From contig NZ_CP127385.1 in assembly GCF_030378205.1 (NCBI RefSeq), positions 1,466,001 to 1,530,000 on the forward strand: a stretch of DNA of 64,000 nucleotides. Direction: 5' to 3'. Below, piece after piece: positions 17,701 to 24,986 of the stretch. Numbering within the stretch: the stretch's first letter is position 1; each line of letters opens with the position of its first letter. The notes beneath the pieces are model-generated. The model worked only from the letters and a program-made list of their open reading frames with translations, had not been told where the DNA came from and did not search any database. The stretch is from Bradyrhizobium sp. NP1. Lineage in GTDB: Bacteria > Pseudomonadota > Alphaproteobacteria > Rhizobiales > Xanthobacteraceae. Position numbers and translations under genes: made by a program.

Positions 17701-17760
17701 AGGCGCGCCATGCGAGTTGCCGAGCGCGAAGCCGAGGAAATCCTGGCCCGCCATGCGTGA
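14713..17760 (+). CDS. Zinc-ribbon / class III nucleotide cyclase / AAA-ATPase / TPR signalling protein
   Basis: A 1015-residue multidomain protein. Residues 4-46 form two zinc ribbons (Cys 4, 7, 18, 21 and 29, 32, 43, 46). A class III cyclase domain follows (about 75-245) with metal Asp in LIADISGSTALID and in LQGDGLMALFG. At the ribose-contact motif it reads GRTVHIAARLE, with His where many cyclases have Asn. A P-loop ATPase comes next (Walker A GEAGSGKSR near 295, Walker B VFVVEDLHWLDP near 420). The C-terminal third is helical, TPR-like. This is a known architecture that couples an STAND-type ATPase to cAMP or cGMP synthesis. It is cytoplasmic and monocistronic. Input signal unknown. Confidence 0.9.
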   Translation: MTFCDTCQHQNDPEAKFCANCGAMLARACPACGRRNLSQADKCVDCGAVLQAAGQRGARAPAPKLGARAREGERKRLTVLIADISGSTALIDKLNAEEADQRLGIITAAMREAVARFEGTVNKLQGDGLMALFGAPISQEDHAVRACCAALAMIENVRKIENAPPVRIGINTGEVVVRSLLTDMSEQYDAMGRTVHIAARLEHEAPDNGIAISTETLKATAGQVEVEPLGERRLRGISDPLQVHALMRIRPPVATQQFRGGQKLSPFVGRDAEMQVLHQALEEARAGRSPVVGIMGEAGSGKSRLIFEFLETCRAAGLPVLEARATGYGRATPLRPILDLYRTFFGIDDDMSKQVAAERVGATLSYYDLVQDLPLVLDFLGLPLADRSAVPTDVGLRRIKLLDAAKRLAHAVALAQPSVFVVEDLHWLDPASEAFLVALADSIAGTTTLMVVNFRQDFRSEWTERSYFRRIAVRPLDEAAIATILDHALGADPSLANLRRRIVERSAGNPFFAEELIRAAVEQGGLAGSAGHFKLVDAAREAPMPPTVEAVLGSRIDRLPEQDKLLLQAASVVGREFSLSVAAKVAQVTFQLARASLQLLLGAEMLYERADVQRDDFAFRHPLVQEAAYGSLLTEQRKHLHRGTAAALAVKFRDRLDEYSSLVAYHWEKGGENLLAAQSHLRFALWMGARDPRHALDSWRSVRRLIQDNASSPEVEYMLMMACGQIVNLAWWEGIDASEIEPVFAQAIALAHKHKDIRAAALITMAFGRILLITGSSDAYVAKAEEAQKLIGGPGHESASALLKVVYSHALLSAGLLERALQANTEALESIHQIEQRDRQTLGFDPAPWLKTQRARILMGLDRFAEADGILDALLAGPPLETIHQVNAHGTKIEGHRKIRPDLSVQEVENLRAALRENVTPYLRVLGHRYQALALLAENRPDEAVGLLNETIDYARAQRAGLEIEPFLLTILAEALTATGSDQARATALEARNLARRRAMRVAEREAEEILARHA

Positions 17761-17838
17761 GCGCGGTTCCGGCGCGGGGCGAGGCGTCGAAAGCGGGTGG
17801 TAACGGTCCGACCAGCCCTGTTCGGTGGCCCATTTGCA

Positions 17839-17866
17839 TTGACATTCGGCCGTCGGATGGTAGAAC
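17839..17866 (+). promoter_or_regulatory. Sigma-70-type promoter for rpmJ
   Basis: TTGACA (17839-17844), a 16-base spacer and TAGAAC (17861-17866), about 100 bases upstream of the L36 start. The -35 is perfect and the -10 is moderate. Confidence 0.6.
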
Positions 17867-17965
17867 CCGCCCCGTTCCGGGCGGCCTGGCCGCCAGCCGG
17901 ATAAATCCCATTTTGCCAGTTTCGGCCTGTCGAAAACGGCCTTTCGAAGCAACCAGGATTCTCCC

Positions 17966-18091
17966 ATGAAGGTCCGTAACTCGCTGAAATCGCTGCGCGG
18001 CCGCAACCGCAACAACCGCCTGGTCCGTCGCAAGGGCCGGGTCTATGTGATCAACAAGGTCCAGCGCCGCTTCAAGGCGCGCCAAGGTTGA
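17966..18091 (+). CDS. rpmJ: 50S ribosomal protein L36 (bL36), zinc-free type
   Basis: A 41-residue, very basic protein starting [13 protein letters not shown] and ending in the L36 pattern [16 protein letters not shown]. bL36 binds 23S rRNA in the large subunit. The zinc-binding version has a C-C-C-H set; here there is no cysteine at all, so this is the C-minus (YkgO-like) form that works without zinc. In many Alphaproteobacteria this is the only L36. The gene is monocistronic, with its own -35/-10 (17839) and a terminator (18140). Confidence 0.95.
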   Translation: MKVRNSLKSLRGRNRNNRLVRRKGRVYVINKVQRRFKARQG

Positions 18092-18139
18092 TACGCCGGG
18101 CTAAGCGGGCCCACCTCACAGGTCTTTGACGGTCTCCGT

Positions 18140-18166
18140 AATCGCGCTGCTTTGCGGCGCGATTTT
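18140..18166 (+). terminator. Intrinsic terminator after rpmJ
   Basis: AATCGCGC and GCGCGATT form an 8-bp stem around a short loop, followed by a short T-run. It lies about 50 bases after the rpmJ stop. Confidence 0.75.
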
Positions 18167-18185
18167 CTGCGTCTAGACTTGCGTC

Positions 18186-18860
18186 ATGGTTCCAGGATTC
18201 CCGCGTGTTTTAGCCGTGATGCCCGCGCTGGCGATCGTCGCAGCGATCGCCGTGGCGATGCCCGTTCGCGCGTTTGCCCAGGATGATCCCAAGCTCGATC
18301 CCAAGGCCGACCCGAGAGCCGCGCCCAAAAAGAAGCTGCCGGAAGCGCCCGGCAAGCTGCCGCGGGTTGGCGCCGACCGCAGCAAGGGACTGGATTTCCT
18401 GTTCGGTGCCCTCAAGGCCGCGCCGGACGAGTTGAGCGCCAAGCACGTCGAGGCCCGCATCTGGGCGATCTGGATGCAGACTCCGAGCGACACCGCGGCA
18501 CTTCTGATGGTCCGCGCCAAGGCGGCGATGGATGCGCAGAAGATGGATGTCGCGCTCAAGCTGCTGGATGCCATCGTCAAGCTGCGCCCCGACTACACCG
18601 AGGCCTGGAACCGGCGGGCGACGCTCTATTACCTGCAAAACGACTACGCCCGCTCGCTCGCCGACATTCAGCAGGTGCTGATCCGCGAGCCACGCCATTT
18701 CGGCGCGCTGGCAGGACTTGGCATGATCATGCAGGACATTGGCGACGAGAAACGCGCGCTCGATGCGTTCCGCAAGGCGCTCGCGGTCAATCCGCACCTC
18801 GAGAAGGTGCCGGAACTGGTCAAGACGCTCAGCGAAAAGGTCGAAGGCCGCGACATCTGA
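18186..18860 (+). CDS. Periplasmic TPR-repeat protein
   Basis: A 224-residue protein with an N-terminal signal or anchor (about residues 8-33, ending AFAQDD), a Lys/Pro/Asp-rich linker, and at least three TPR-like helix pairs. Examples are the stretches around DAIVKLRPDYTEAWNRRATL, VLIREPRHFGALAGLGMI and RALDAFRKALAVNP. TPR proteins mediate protein contacts, and an exported one is probably part of an envelope assembly. The start at 18186 lies just behind the rpmJ terminator. Confidence 0.85.
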   Translation: MVPGFPRVLAVMPALAIVAAIAVAMPVRAFAQDDPKLDPKADPRAAPKKKLPEAPGKLPRVGADRSKGLDFLFGALKAAPDELSAKHVEARIWAIWMQTPSDTAALLMVRAKAAMDAQKMDVALKLLDAIVKLRPDYTEAWNRRATLYYLQNDYARSLADIQQVLIREPRHFGALAGLGMIMQDIGDEKRALDAFRKALAVNPHLEKVPELVKTLSEKVEGRDI

Positions 18861-18925
18861 TTGTGGCGCGCCGGTCGACGTCCCCTTCGAGACGGCGCGG
18901 AAGATCAGTCCGAAGACATGGCTGA

Positions 18926-18970
18926 AAAGACTTGGCCGAGAAAGACTTGGCCGAGAAAGACTTGGCCGAA
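18926..18970 (+). repeat. Tandem repeat, three copies of 15 bases
   Basis: The unit AAAGACTTGGCCGAG is repeated exactly at 18926-18940 and 18941-18955. A third copy at 18956-18970 differs in its last base. It lies in the short gap between two convergent genes (ends at 18860 and 19009). The length is a multiple of three but no coding frame here looks real. Copy number probably varies between strains by slippage. Confidence 0.8.
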
Positions 18971-19008
18971 CCGAGAGCCGCCCCGGCCGCCGGCGGGTGG
19001 TGCGGTGA

Positions 19009-19191
19009 TTAGTGCAGCACGTTGTTGTTGCGTTCGGCGAGCCCGTTATAGGCCGCGGTCGCATAGAGCTGGACCAATTCCGCTTCCAGGTGCTCGTTGA
19101 TCAGCAGCAGCGCCTTGACGGCGCCGCGGAGATCGCCATTGCAACTGGCCACGATCTCGTCGATGGCGTTTTCACTCGTCCTGACAGTCAT
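19009..19191 (-). CDS. Small conserved soluble protein of unknown function
   Basis: A 60-residue protein beginning MTVRTSENAIDEIVASCNGD, predicted all-helical and acidic, ending in NGLAERNNNVLH. The ATG at 19191 follows GGGAGG at good spacing, and the codon use is native. It lies at the end of a much longer shadow frame, which should not be annotated. It stands alone, divergent from the hydrolase at 19408. No function is known to me. Confidence 0.7.
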   Translation of the reverse strand: MTVRTSENAIDEIVASCNGDLRGAVKALLLINEHLEAELVQLYATAAYNGLAERNNNVLH

Positions 19192-19407
19192 CGAAAATCC
19201 TCCCATTCCCCGATCGGGACCCCAACTTTGCCACCCGATCCGGGTTCCTGTGGATTGCGTGGATCGTCCGAGTTGCAACAGCCTGTGCAGCACATGCACC
19301 GCCATGCACAGGAGATAGGGATCATGGTTATAAAATGACCGGCGACATCCGTATGACAGGACTCTGAATAGTGTGGAAAACCCTGTCGTGACCCGCCGAA
19401 ACCGCTT

Positions 19408-20421
19408 GTGGCCCGGCGCCGTAGCTGTGGCGTGGCAAAAACCTTCCGGACCGGCGCAATGCTGACGATCCTCGTCGTGACGGCGCTGGCCGTGCTCGCC
19501 CTCGTCACCCAGCTCGGAATCCTGATCTTGCAGCGGAGCTACCCGGCGCAGGGCCGGATGGTCGCCGTCGGGGGCGCGACGCTGCACGTCGTCGATATCG
19601 GCCCGCGCGAGGCGCCAGGGCCGCCGATCGTGATGCTGCATGGCGCAAGCTCCAACCTCGAAGTGATGCGCCGCCCGCTCGGCGACCAGCTCGCTGCGCA
19701 GCACCGCGTGATCCTGATCGACCGGCCGGGCCACGGCTGGAGCACGCGCGCGAGCCGTGCGGATTCCACGCCCGCGGTCCAGGCACGGATGATCGACGAG
19801 GCGCTGACGAAGCTCGGCGTCGACAGCGCGATCTTCGTGGTCCACTCCTGGAGCGGCGCGCTCGGGGCGCGGCTTGCGCTCGACTATGGGGCGCGCGTCG
19901 CCGGGCTCGTGATGCTGGCGCCGGTCACCCATCCCTGGCGTGGCGGCGTCGGCTGGTACAACAAGGCCGTTGCCAGACCCGTGATCGGCCCGCTGCTTGC
20001 CTACACGATCACGCTGCCGCTCGGCTATTTCCTCGCCGCACCCGGCGCGCGCGGGGTGTTCCTGCCGCAGGCGATGCCTGATGGTTTCGTCGCTGACAGC
20101 GCCACGCCGCTCCTGCTGCGGCCGCGCGAATTCCTCGCCAATGCGCACGACCTCGTCACGCTGAAAGCCGACGTCGCCGGGCAGGCGCCGCGCTATGGCG
20201 AGATCAGGGTGCCGGTCACGGTGATTTCAGGCGACGCCGACAAGACGGTGTCGACCGCGATCCATTCGCGCCCGTTTGTCGCGGCCGTACCGGGTGCCAG
20301 GCTGATCGTGCTTCCCGGCGTCGGCCACATGATCCAGCATGCGGCGCCCGACGTCGTGGCCGCCGAGATCGAGGCGATGATCGGACGAATGTCGACGCAT
20401 GCGGCGGCGGCTGCGCGCTGA
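19408..20421 (+). CDS. Membrane-anchored alpha/beta hydrolase
   Basis: About 337 residues from a GTG at 19408; an ATG at 19459 would remove 17 residues and start right at the TM helix. The N-terminal helix MLTILVVTALAVLALVTQLG anchors the protein. The hydrolase core follows: oxyanion loop VMLHGASSN, DRPGHGWS, elbow VVHSWSGALG (first Gly replaced by His, nucleophile Ser), acid Asp in VISGDADKTV, and catalytic His in LPGVGHMIQH. The active site is complete. The substrate is unknown. It is probably membrane-tethered with the catalytic domain outside. Confidence 0.88.
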   Translation: MARRRSCGVAKTFRTGAMLTILVVTALAVLALVTQLGILILQRSYPAQGRMVAVGGATLHVVDIGPREAPGPPIVMLHGASSNLEVMRRPLGDQLAAQHRVILIDRPGHGWSTRASRADSTPAVQARMIDEALTKLGVDSAIFVVHSWSGALGARLALDYGARVAGLVMLAPVTHPWRGGVGWYNKAVARPVIGPLLAYTITLPLGYFLAAPGARGVFLPQAMPDGFVADSATPLLLRPREFLANAHDLVTLKADVAGQAPRYGEIRVPVTVISGDADKTVSTAIHSRPFVAAVPGARLIVLPGVGHMIQHAAPDVVAAEIEAMIGRMSTHAAAAAR

Positions 20422-20538
20422 ACCATGGACCTCCGAGGCGGCTTCAGTTTGGCCTCGTCTCATCACGCCTTTGATGGCCTCTCCGACCGCGATGCGTTAG
20501 GATTTCGTCCGGGGGCAGGATTCCGCAGGGAGAGCTCC

Positions 20539-20832
20539 ATGTACGCCGCCATCCGTCAAGGCAAGGCAAAGGCCGGTCAGGTCGAAGAGCTGGCACGCAG
20601 GATCAAGGAAGGCGCCATTCCTGTCATCAGCGAGGTCGAAGGCTTTATGGGATACTACGTCGTCTATGCGCCGGACGACACCGTCGTCGCCATCAGCCTG
20701 TTCAACAACTACGACGGCGCCGCGGAATCCAACAAGCGCGCGCTGGCGTGGATCGAGCGCGAGCTCGCGCCGCTGCTCACGGGGCCCGCGACGGCGATTG
20801 CCGGGCCGGTGATCGTGCACACGCTGCCTTGA
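20539..20832 (+). CDS. Small protein, probable dimeric alpha/beta-barrel (ABM-like) fold
   Basis: A 97-residue protein starting MYAAIRQGKAKAGQVEELAR at 20539 after AGGGAGAG. The layout is strand, helix, strand (GFMGYYVVYAPDDTVVAISL), helix, resembling stress-responsive or antibiotic-monooxygenase-like ferredoxin folds that dimerise. No catalytic residues can be named. The in-frame extension to 20425 lacks coding character. A very strong terminator follows. Confidence 0.72.
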   Translation: MYAAIRQGKAKAGQVEELARRIKEGAIPVISEVEGFMGYYVVYAPDDTVVAISLFNNYDGAAESNKRALAWIERELAPLLTGPATAIAGPVIVHTLP

Positions 20833-20860
20833 ACGATGCGCGCGCGACCACGCCGGCGCT

Positions 20861-20907
20861 GAAGCGTCGGTTCTGATGGAATCAGAACCGACGCTTCGGG
20901 TTGTTAT
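20861..20907 (+). terminator. Long perfect hairpin, probable terminator
   Basis: GAAGCGTCGGTTCTGAT (20861-20877), a GGA loop, and its exact complement (20881-20897) make a perfect 17-bp stem, followed by a T-rich run. It lies between convergent genes ending at 20832 and 20977, so it probably ends transcription in both directions. The length is unusual for a terminator. Confidence 0.78.
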
Positions 20908-20976
20908 TTTGACGCGTTTTCGTGACGAGAACCGGCGCTCGCGTCGCTCAAAACGCTGTAGCGATCCGAGACGCGC

Positions 20977-21369
20977 CTACTTCGGCTTGCCGTCCTTGTC
21001 GAAGGAGGAGACGTAGGCCCAGAGGTCGTTCGCTTCCTTCTCGTTCTTGATGCCGGCGAACACCATCTTGGTGCCGGGGATCTTGGCCTTGGGGTCCTTG
21101 ATGTAGTCGAGGAACTGCTCCTTGCTCCAGGTGATGCCCGAATTCTTGTTGGCATCGGAATAGGAGTAGCCCGGCGCTGAGCCGGACTTGCGGCCGTCAA
21201 GGCCGTTGAGCTCCGGCCCGACCTTGTTCTTGGCGCCTTCGCCGATCGAATGGCAGGCGAGGCATTTGTTGAAGGACGACTTGCCGGCGGCGGCGTCCTG
21301 GGCCGCTGCGGCGGACGCCGCGGCCATCGCGGTCAAGACAACCAGTGCGCTCAAGGTCGGTTTGTTCAT
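20977..21369 (-). CDS. Periplasmic class I cytochrome c (c550/c2-like)
   Basis: A 130-residue protein with a signal peptide (MNKPTLSALVVLTAMAAASA) and one covalent heme site CLACH (Cys36, Cys39, His40). The distal ligand is probably Met102 in PGTKMVFAG. Length and motif order match mitochondrial-type soluble cytochromes of Alphaproteobacteria such as CycA, which carry electrons between the bc1 complex and oxidases or reductases. The ATG at 21369 follows GGGAGAG. It is divergent from glcD, which may reflect shared redox demand (inference). Confidence 0.92.
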   Translation of the reverse strand: MNKPTLSALVVLTAMAAASAAAAQDAAAGKSSFNKCLACHSIGEGAKNKVGPELNGLDGRKSGSAPGYSYSDANKNSGITWSKEQFLDYIKDPKAKIPGTKMVFAGIKNEKEANDLWAYVSSFDKDGKPK

Positions 21370-21606
21370 GGGATTGCTCTCCCTCTTGTGGACGTTGCGG
21401 AACCGTTTTGCCACGGCTCGCTTGTGTTGGACAAGCCGCGCGCCGCCGGTTTGAGAGCAATGCCGCCTGCGGTCACAATTCGACGAGGCGCCGCCGCGCT
21501 CTCGCCATTGACGGCCTGTCCAAGCCGCGTCAGACGTGCTTGATTGTCCAAGACAAAACCGTGATGACGAGACGGTGACGAGAGACCCGATCGGGAGGCG
21601 CTTGAG

Positions 21607-23100
21607 ATGGCCATCATGATGCCCGCAGCCGATACGGCCGTGCTGGGCCGCCGCGCGGCCATCGTGGCGGCGCTGCGTGCCATCGTGCCGGGCGAGGGCG
21701 TGATCGACAGCGCGGCCGAGATGCGCGCCTATGAGAGCGACGCGCTGACCGCCTACCGCCAGCCGCCGATGGTCGTGGTGTTGCCCGACACCACCGAGCA
21801 GGTCTCGAAGGTCCTGAAATACTGCCACGAGCAGGGCATCAAGGTGGTGCCGCGCGGCTCCGGCACCTCGCTGTCCGGCGGCGCGCTGCCGCTTGCCGAC
21901 GGCGTGCTGTTGGGGCTCGGCAAGTTCAAGCGCATCCGCGAGATCGATTTCGACAATCGCGTGGTGGTGACCGAGCCCGGCGTCACCAACCTCGCGATCA
22001 GCCAGGCGGTGGCGCATGCCGGCTTCTACTACGCGCCCGATCCGTCCTCGCAGATCGCCTGCTCGATCGGCGGCAACGTTGCGGAAAATTCCGGCGGCGT
22101 GCACTGCCTGAAATACGGCATGACCACCAACAACGTGCTCGGCTGCGAGATCGTGCTGATGAATGGCGAGATCCTGCGCATCGGCGGCAAGGCGGCTGAA
22201 AGCGCAGGCTACGACCTGATGGGCATCATCACCGGCTCGGAAGGGCTGCTCGGCGTGATCACCGAGATCACCGTGCGCATCCTGCAGAAGCCGGAGACGG
22301 CGCGCGCGCTGATGGTCGGCTTTGCGGAAGTCGAGGCCGCCGGCGAGTGCGTCGCGCGCATCATCGGCGCCGGCATCATCCCGGGCGGCATGGAGATGAT
22401 GGACAAGCCCGCGATCCACGCCGCGGAAGCCTTCGTCCATGCCGGCTATCCGCTCGACGTCGAGGCGCTCCTGATCATCGAGCTCGACGGGCCGACCGTG
22501 GAAGTCGACGAACTGATCAAGCGCGTCGAGACGATCGCGCTCGGCTGCGGCTCGACGCTGTGCCAGATCTCGACCTCGGAGGCCGAGCGCAATCTGTTCT
22601 GGGCCGGCCGCAAGGCGGCCTTCCCGGCCGTGGGGCGGATCTCGCCCGACTACCTCTGCATGGACGGCACCATTCCGCGCGGCGCGCTGCCCAAGGCCCT
22701 GGCGCGCATCCGCGAGCTCTCGGAGAAATATGGCCTCGGCGTCGCCAATGTGTTTCACGCCGGCGACGGCAATCTGCACCCGCTCATCCTTTACGACGCC
22801 AACAAGGAAGGCGAGATGGAACGCGCCGAGGCGTTCGGCGCCGACATCCTGCGGGCTTGCGTCGAACTCGGCGGCGTGCTCACCGGCGAGCACGGGGTGG
22901 GCATCGAGAAGCGCGATCTCATGCCGGAGATGTTCTCCGAGATCGACCTCAACCAGCAGCAGCGGCTGAAATGCGCCTTCGACCCGCAGGGCCTGCTCAA
23001 TCCGGGCAAGGTGTTTCCGACGCTGCACCGCTGCGCCGAGCTTGGCCGGGTGCATGTGCACAGCGGCAGGCTGGCGTTTCCGGATATTCCCAGGTTCTGA
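21607..23100 (+). CDS. glcD: Glycolate oxidase, FAD-linked subunit GlcD
   Basis: A 497-residue flavoprotein with a PCMH-type FAD-binding domain (about 50-230; VVPRGSGTSLSGGALP) and a C-terminal FAD-oxidase domain with a typical H-A-G-D-G-N-L-H-P motif and an E-H-G-V-G-I-E-K motif near the end. The length is the usual one for GlcD (about 499). With GlcE and GlcF it oxidises glycolate (and D-lactate) to glyoxylate at the membrane, feeding electrons to the respiratory chain. The ATG at 21607 is preceded by GGGAGGCGC. glcE and glcF follow 2.6 kb downstream after three unrelated genes, so the operon is split. Confidence 0.95.
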   Translation: MAIMMPAADTAVLGRRAAIVAALRAIVPGEGVIDSAAEMRAYESDALTAYRQPPMVVVLPDTTEQVSKVLKYCHEQGIKVVPRGSGTSLSGGALPLADGVLLGLGKFKRIREIDFDNRVVVTEPGVTNLAISQAVAHAGFYYAPDPSSQIACSIGGNVAENSGGVHCLKYGMTTNNVLGCEIVLMNGEILRIGGKAAESAGYDLMGIITGSEGLLGVITEITVRILQKPETARALMVGFAEVEAAGECVARIIGAGIIPGGMEMMDKPAIHAAEAFVHAGYPLDVEALLIIELDGPTVEVDELIKRVETIALGCGSTLCQISTSEAERNLFWAGRKAAFPAVGRISPDYLCMDGTIPRGALPKALARIRELSEKYGLGVANVFHAGDGNLHPLILYDANKEGEMERAEAFGADILRACVELGGVLTGEHGVGIEKRDLMPEMFSEIDLNQQQRLKCAFDPQGLLNPGKVFPTLHRCAELGRVHVHSGRLAFPDIPRF

Positions 23101-23135
23101 GGGGTCCGCGCGGTTGCGTCGCCTGAAAGCTCGAC

Positions 23136-24311
23136 ATGACCGACATTCCGATTGCGGCAGCGGGTAGCACGGCGATCGAAGCGCCGAGCACCGCGCGCCT
23201 GGCGTTCATCGACAATATCCGATGGTCGATGATCATTCTCGTGCTCAGCATGCACGCCTGCGACACCTACAGCCCGTTCGGAAACTGGTACTATGTCGAC
23301 CGGCAGCCGTCCGACCTGCCGACAAAGCTCTTCTTCGGCGTGTACCAGAGCTTCCTGCAGGCCTTCTTCATGGCGCTGCTGTTCTTCATCGCCGGCTATT
23401 TTTCCGCGGCCTCCTACGATCGAAAGGGTTTTGCGCCATTCGTTCGCGACCGCGTGCTGCGGCTCGGCGTGCCGACCCTGCTCTACATGGCCGTGATTGG
23501 CCCGCTGACGCAGTATTTCCTGTCGCACACGTGGGGACGCGGCGGATTCGGACATCAATGGCTGACGCATCTGAAGGATGGCGAGTGGCTGTCGGAGACC
23601 GGGCCGATGTGGTTCTGCGCGGCGCTGCTCGCGCTTTCGGTCCTCTATGGCCTCTGTCGCCTTGCGGGCTTGAAGGAGCCGTCCTTCGAGCCGCGTGACG
23701 GCCGTGGCGGCGGCGCGATTGCCGGCTTCATTGCGGTGATGGCGGTCGCGACGTTTCTCGTTCGCATCGTCGTGACCGAGGACGCCTCCGTGCTCAACAT
23801 GCATCCCGGCGACTTCCCGCAATATGTCCTGATGTATGCGGCCGGTGCGCTCGGCTATCGCGGCAATTGGCTCTTGAGGCTTTCCGATTCAAGCTGCTTG
23901 CGCTGGGCCGCGCTGGCGCTGTCGCTGTCTGCGATCCTGTTTGCGACCCTGATCGTGTTTGGCGGCGCCCTGCAAGGCGACACGTCCTCCTATGCGGGCG
24001 GTTTCAATCCGGTGAGCGGTGGAAAATGCCTGTGGGAGGCGCTGGTCTGCGTCGGCATGGGCCTGTTGCTGCTCGAGCGCTACCGACGACATTTCGACCG
24101 GCAGGGACCGTTCGCGCGGTGGCTGTCCGACAATGCGTTCGGCGTCTACCTGATCCACCCGCCGATCCTGGTCGGGGCCGCCATCCTCCTGCATGGCGTG
24201 GTGCTGCCCGCGATCGCGAAGGCCGCGCTGCTGACCGCCATCGCGGCGGTCGGCAGCTTTGCGGCCTCTGCTTTCATCCTGCGCAAGTCGCCGCTGCGCG
24301 CAATCCTGTAG
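23136..24311 (+). CDS. Acyltransferase-3 family integral membrane protein
   Basis: A 391-residue protein with about ten hydrophobic segments. The N-terminal signature RLAFIDNIRWSMIILVLSMH contains the family's Arg and His; other conserved features are the YFSAASYDRKGF loop and the C-terminal YLIHPPILVG. These transferases modify extracytoplasmic glycans or lipids with acyl groups, or act as relatives such as OpgC. It lies 35 bases after glcD and may read through from it, but no functional link is evident. Confidence 0.88.
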   Translation: MTDIPIAAAGSTAIEAPSTARLAFIDNIRWSMIILVLSMHACDTYSPFGNWYYVDRQPSDLPTKLFFGVYQSFLQAFFMALLFFIAGYFSAASYDRKGFAPFVRDRVLRLGVPTLLYMAVIGPLTQYFLSHTWGRGGFGHQWLTHLKDGEWLSETGPMWFCAALLALSVLYGLCRLAGLKEPSFEPRDGRGGGAIAGFIAVMAVATFLVRIVVTEDASVLNMHPGDFPQYVLMYAAGALGYRGNWLLRLSDSSCLRWAALALSLSAILFATLIVFGGALQGDTSSYAGGFNPVSGGKCLWEALVCVGMGLLLLERYRRHFDRQGPFARWLSDNAFGVYLIHPPILVGAAILLHGVVLPAIAKAALLTAIAAVGSFAASAFILRKSPLRAIL

Positions 24312-24322
24312 CGGCGCCGCCT

Positions 24323-24808
24323 TTACAGCAGCACGTATTGCGCGCGTTCGCGTTTTGCGAGCAGCGGCAGCGCCTGGCCCGCGATATAGGTCTTGAAATG
24401 CGTGCTCTCCTGGTGCGCCTTGAAGGCGGCCTCGTCGCGGAACAGCTCGTAGAACAGGAACTGCTCCGGCTTTTCGGTCGCCCGCGCGATCAGGAACAGG
24501 TTCACGCCCGCCTCGCGCTGCGCCTCGGGCAGGAAGCGGTCGAGGATGGCGGCGACCTTGTCGGACTGGCCCTCCTTGGCTTCCCACTGCGCGACCACCA
24601 GCAGGCGGCCGCTTGCGACGGCGTCTCTCACCGTCTTCTCGTCGGTTGCGTAGTTCGTCATGTTCGTTGCTCCTTGCTCCATTTGAGGCTGGCAGAAGGC
24701 GGCTTGCGGAAAATTCGCCGCCGCCAGCGCCGCGCCGAATGCGGCGACGACGGACCGTCGGCTGATTGATCCGCCGTATGCTCGTTGCGCGACATCGATA
24801 CGTTCCAT
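24323..24808 (-). CDS. Exported antibiotic-biosynthesis-monooxygenase (ABM)-fold protein
   Basis: A 161-residue protein from the ATG at 24808. The N-terminus holds a twin-arginine-like signal (S-I-S-R-R-S-V-V-A-A-F-G). The ABM domain (about 65-155) shows LLVVAQWEAKEGQSDKVAAI, FLFYELFRDEAAFKAHQEST and HFKTYI, the usual pattern of quinol-monooxygenase-like YgiN proteins, which act on quinones or reactive carbonyls without cofactor. It is divergent from an ArsR repressor with a palindrome in between, so it is probably that regulator's target. Confidence 0.82.
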   Translation of the reverse strand: MERIDVAQRAYGGSISRRSVVAAFGAALAAANFPQAAFCQPQMEQGATNMTNYATDEKTVRDAVASGRLLVVAQWEAKEGQSDKVAAILDRFLPEAQREAGVNLFLIARATEKPEQFLFYELFRDEAAFKAHQESTHFKTYIAGQALPLLAKRERAQYVLL

Positions 24809-24911
24809 GATCGGCTCCGTCGTTGTCTTGTTGGCGGTCAACGCCAAGGTGCGCCCGCAACCTGCATGTTTCAATTCGACCGCGATCGAAGTGTAGTCGT
24901 CGCATTCGCAT

Positions 24912-24927
24912 TTCGATCGGGATCGAA
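24912..24927. promoter_or_regulatory. Candidate operator between the ABM gene and arsR-type regulator
   Basis: TTCGATC-GG-GATCGAA is a perfect inverted repeat in the divergent intergenic region. A further GATCGAA half-site lies about 35 bases to the left. ArsR proteins bind such 2-fold sites, so self-regulation and control of the monooxygenase are likely (inference). Confidence 0.55.
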
Positions 24928-24986
24928 GCATTGAAGTGGATGCCGTGCTGAAATGACTCGGATCGGAACAGGATCGGAGTCGCGCC

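Noticed and set aside
15577..18033. 818-codon minus-strand ORF
   Set aside because: Antisense to the cyclase/ATPase gene, whose domains are unmistakable on the plus strand. The ORF also runs across the L36 start.
18861..19100. ORF encoding a KTWPR tandem repeat
   Set aside because: It simply reads the 15-base tandem repeat in a gap between convergent genes; no start signal and no domain.
20977..23061. 694-codon minus-strand ORF
   Set aside because: Only the last 130 residues (from 21369) are a real cytochrome c. The rest is antisense to glcD.
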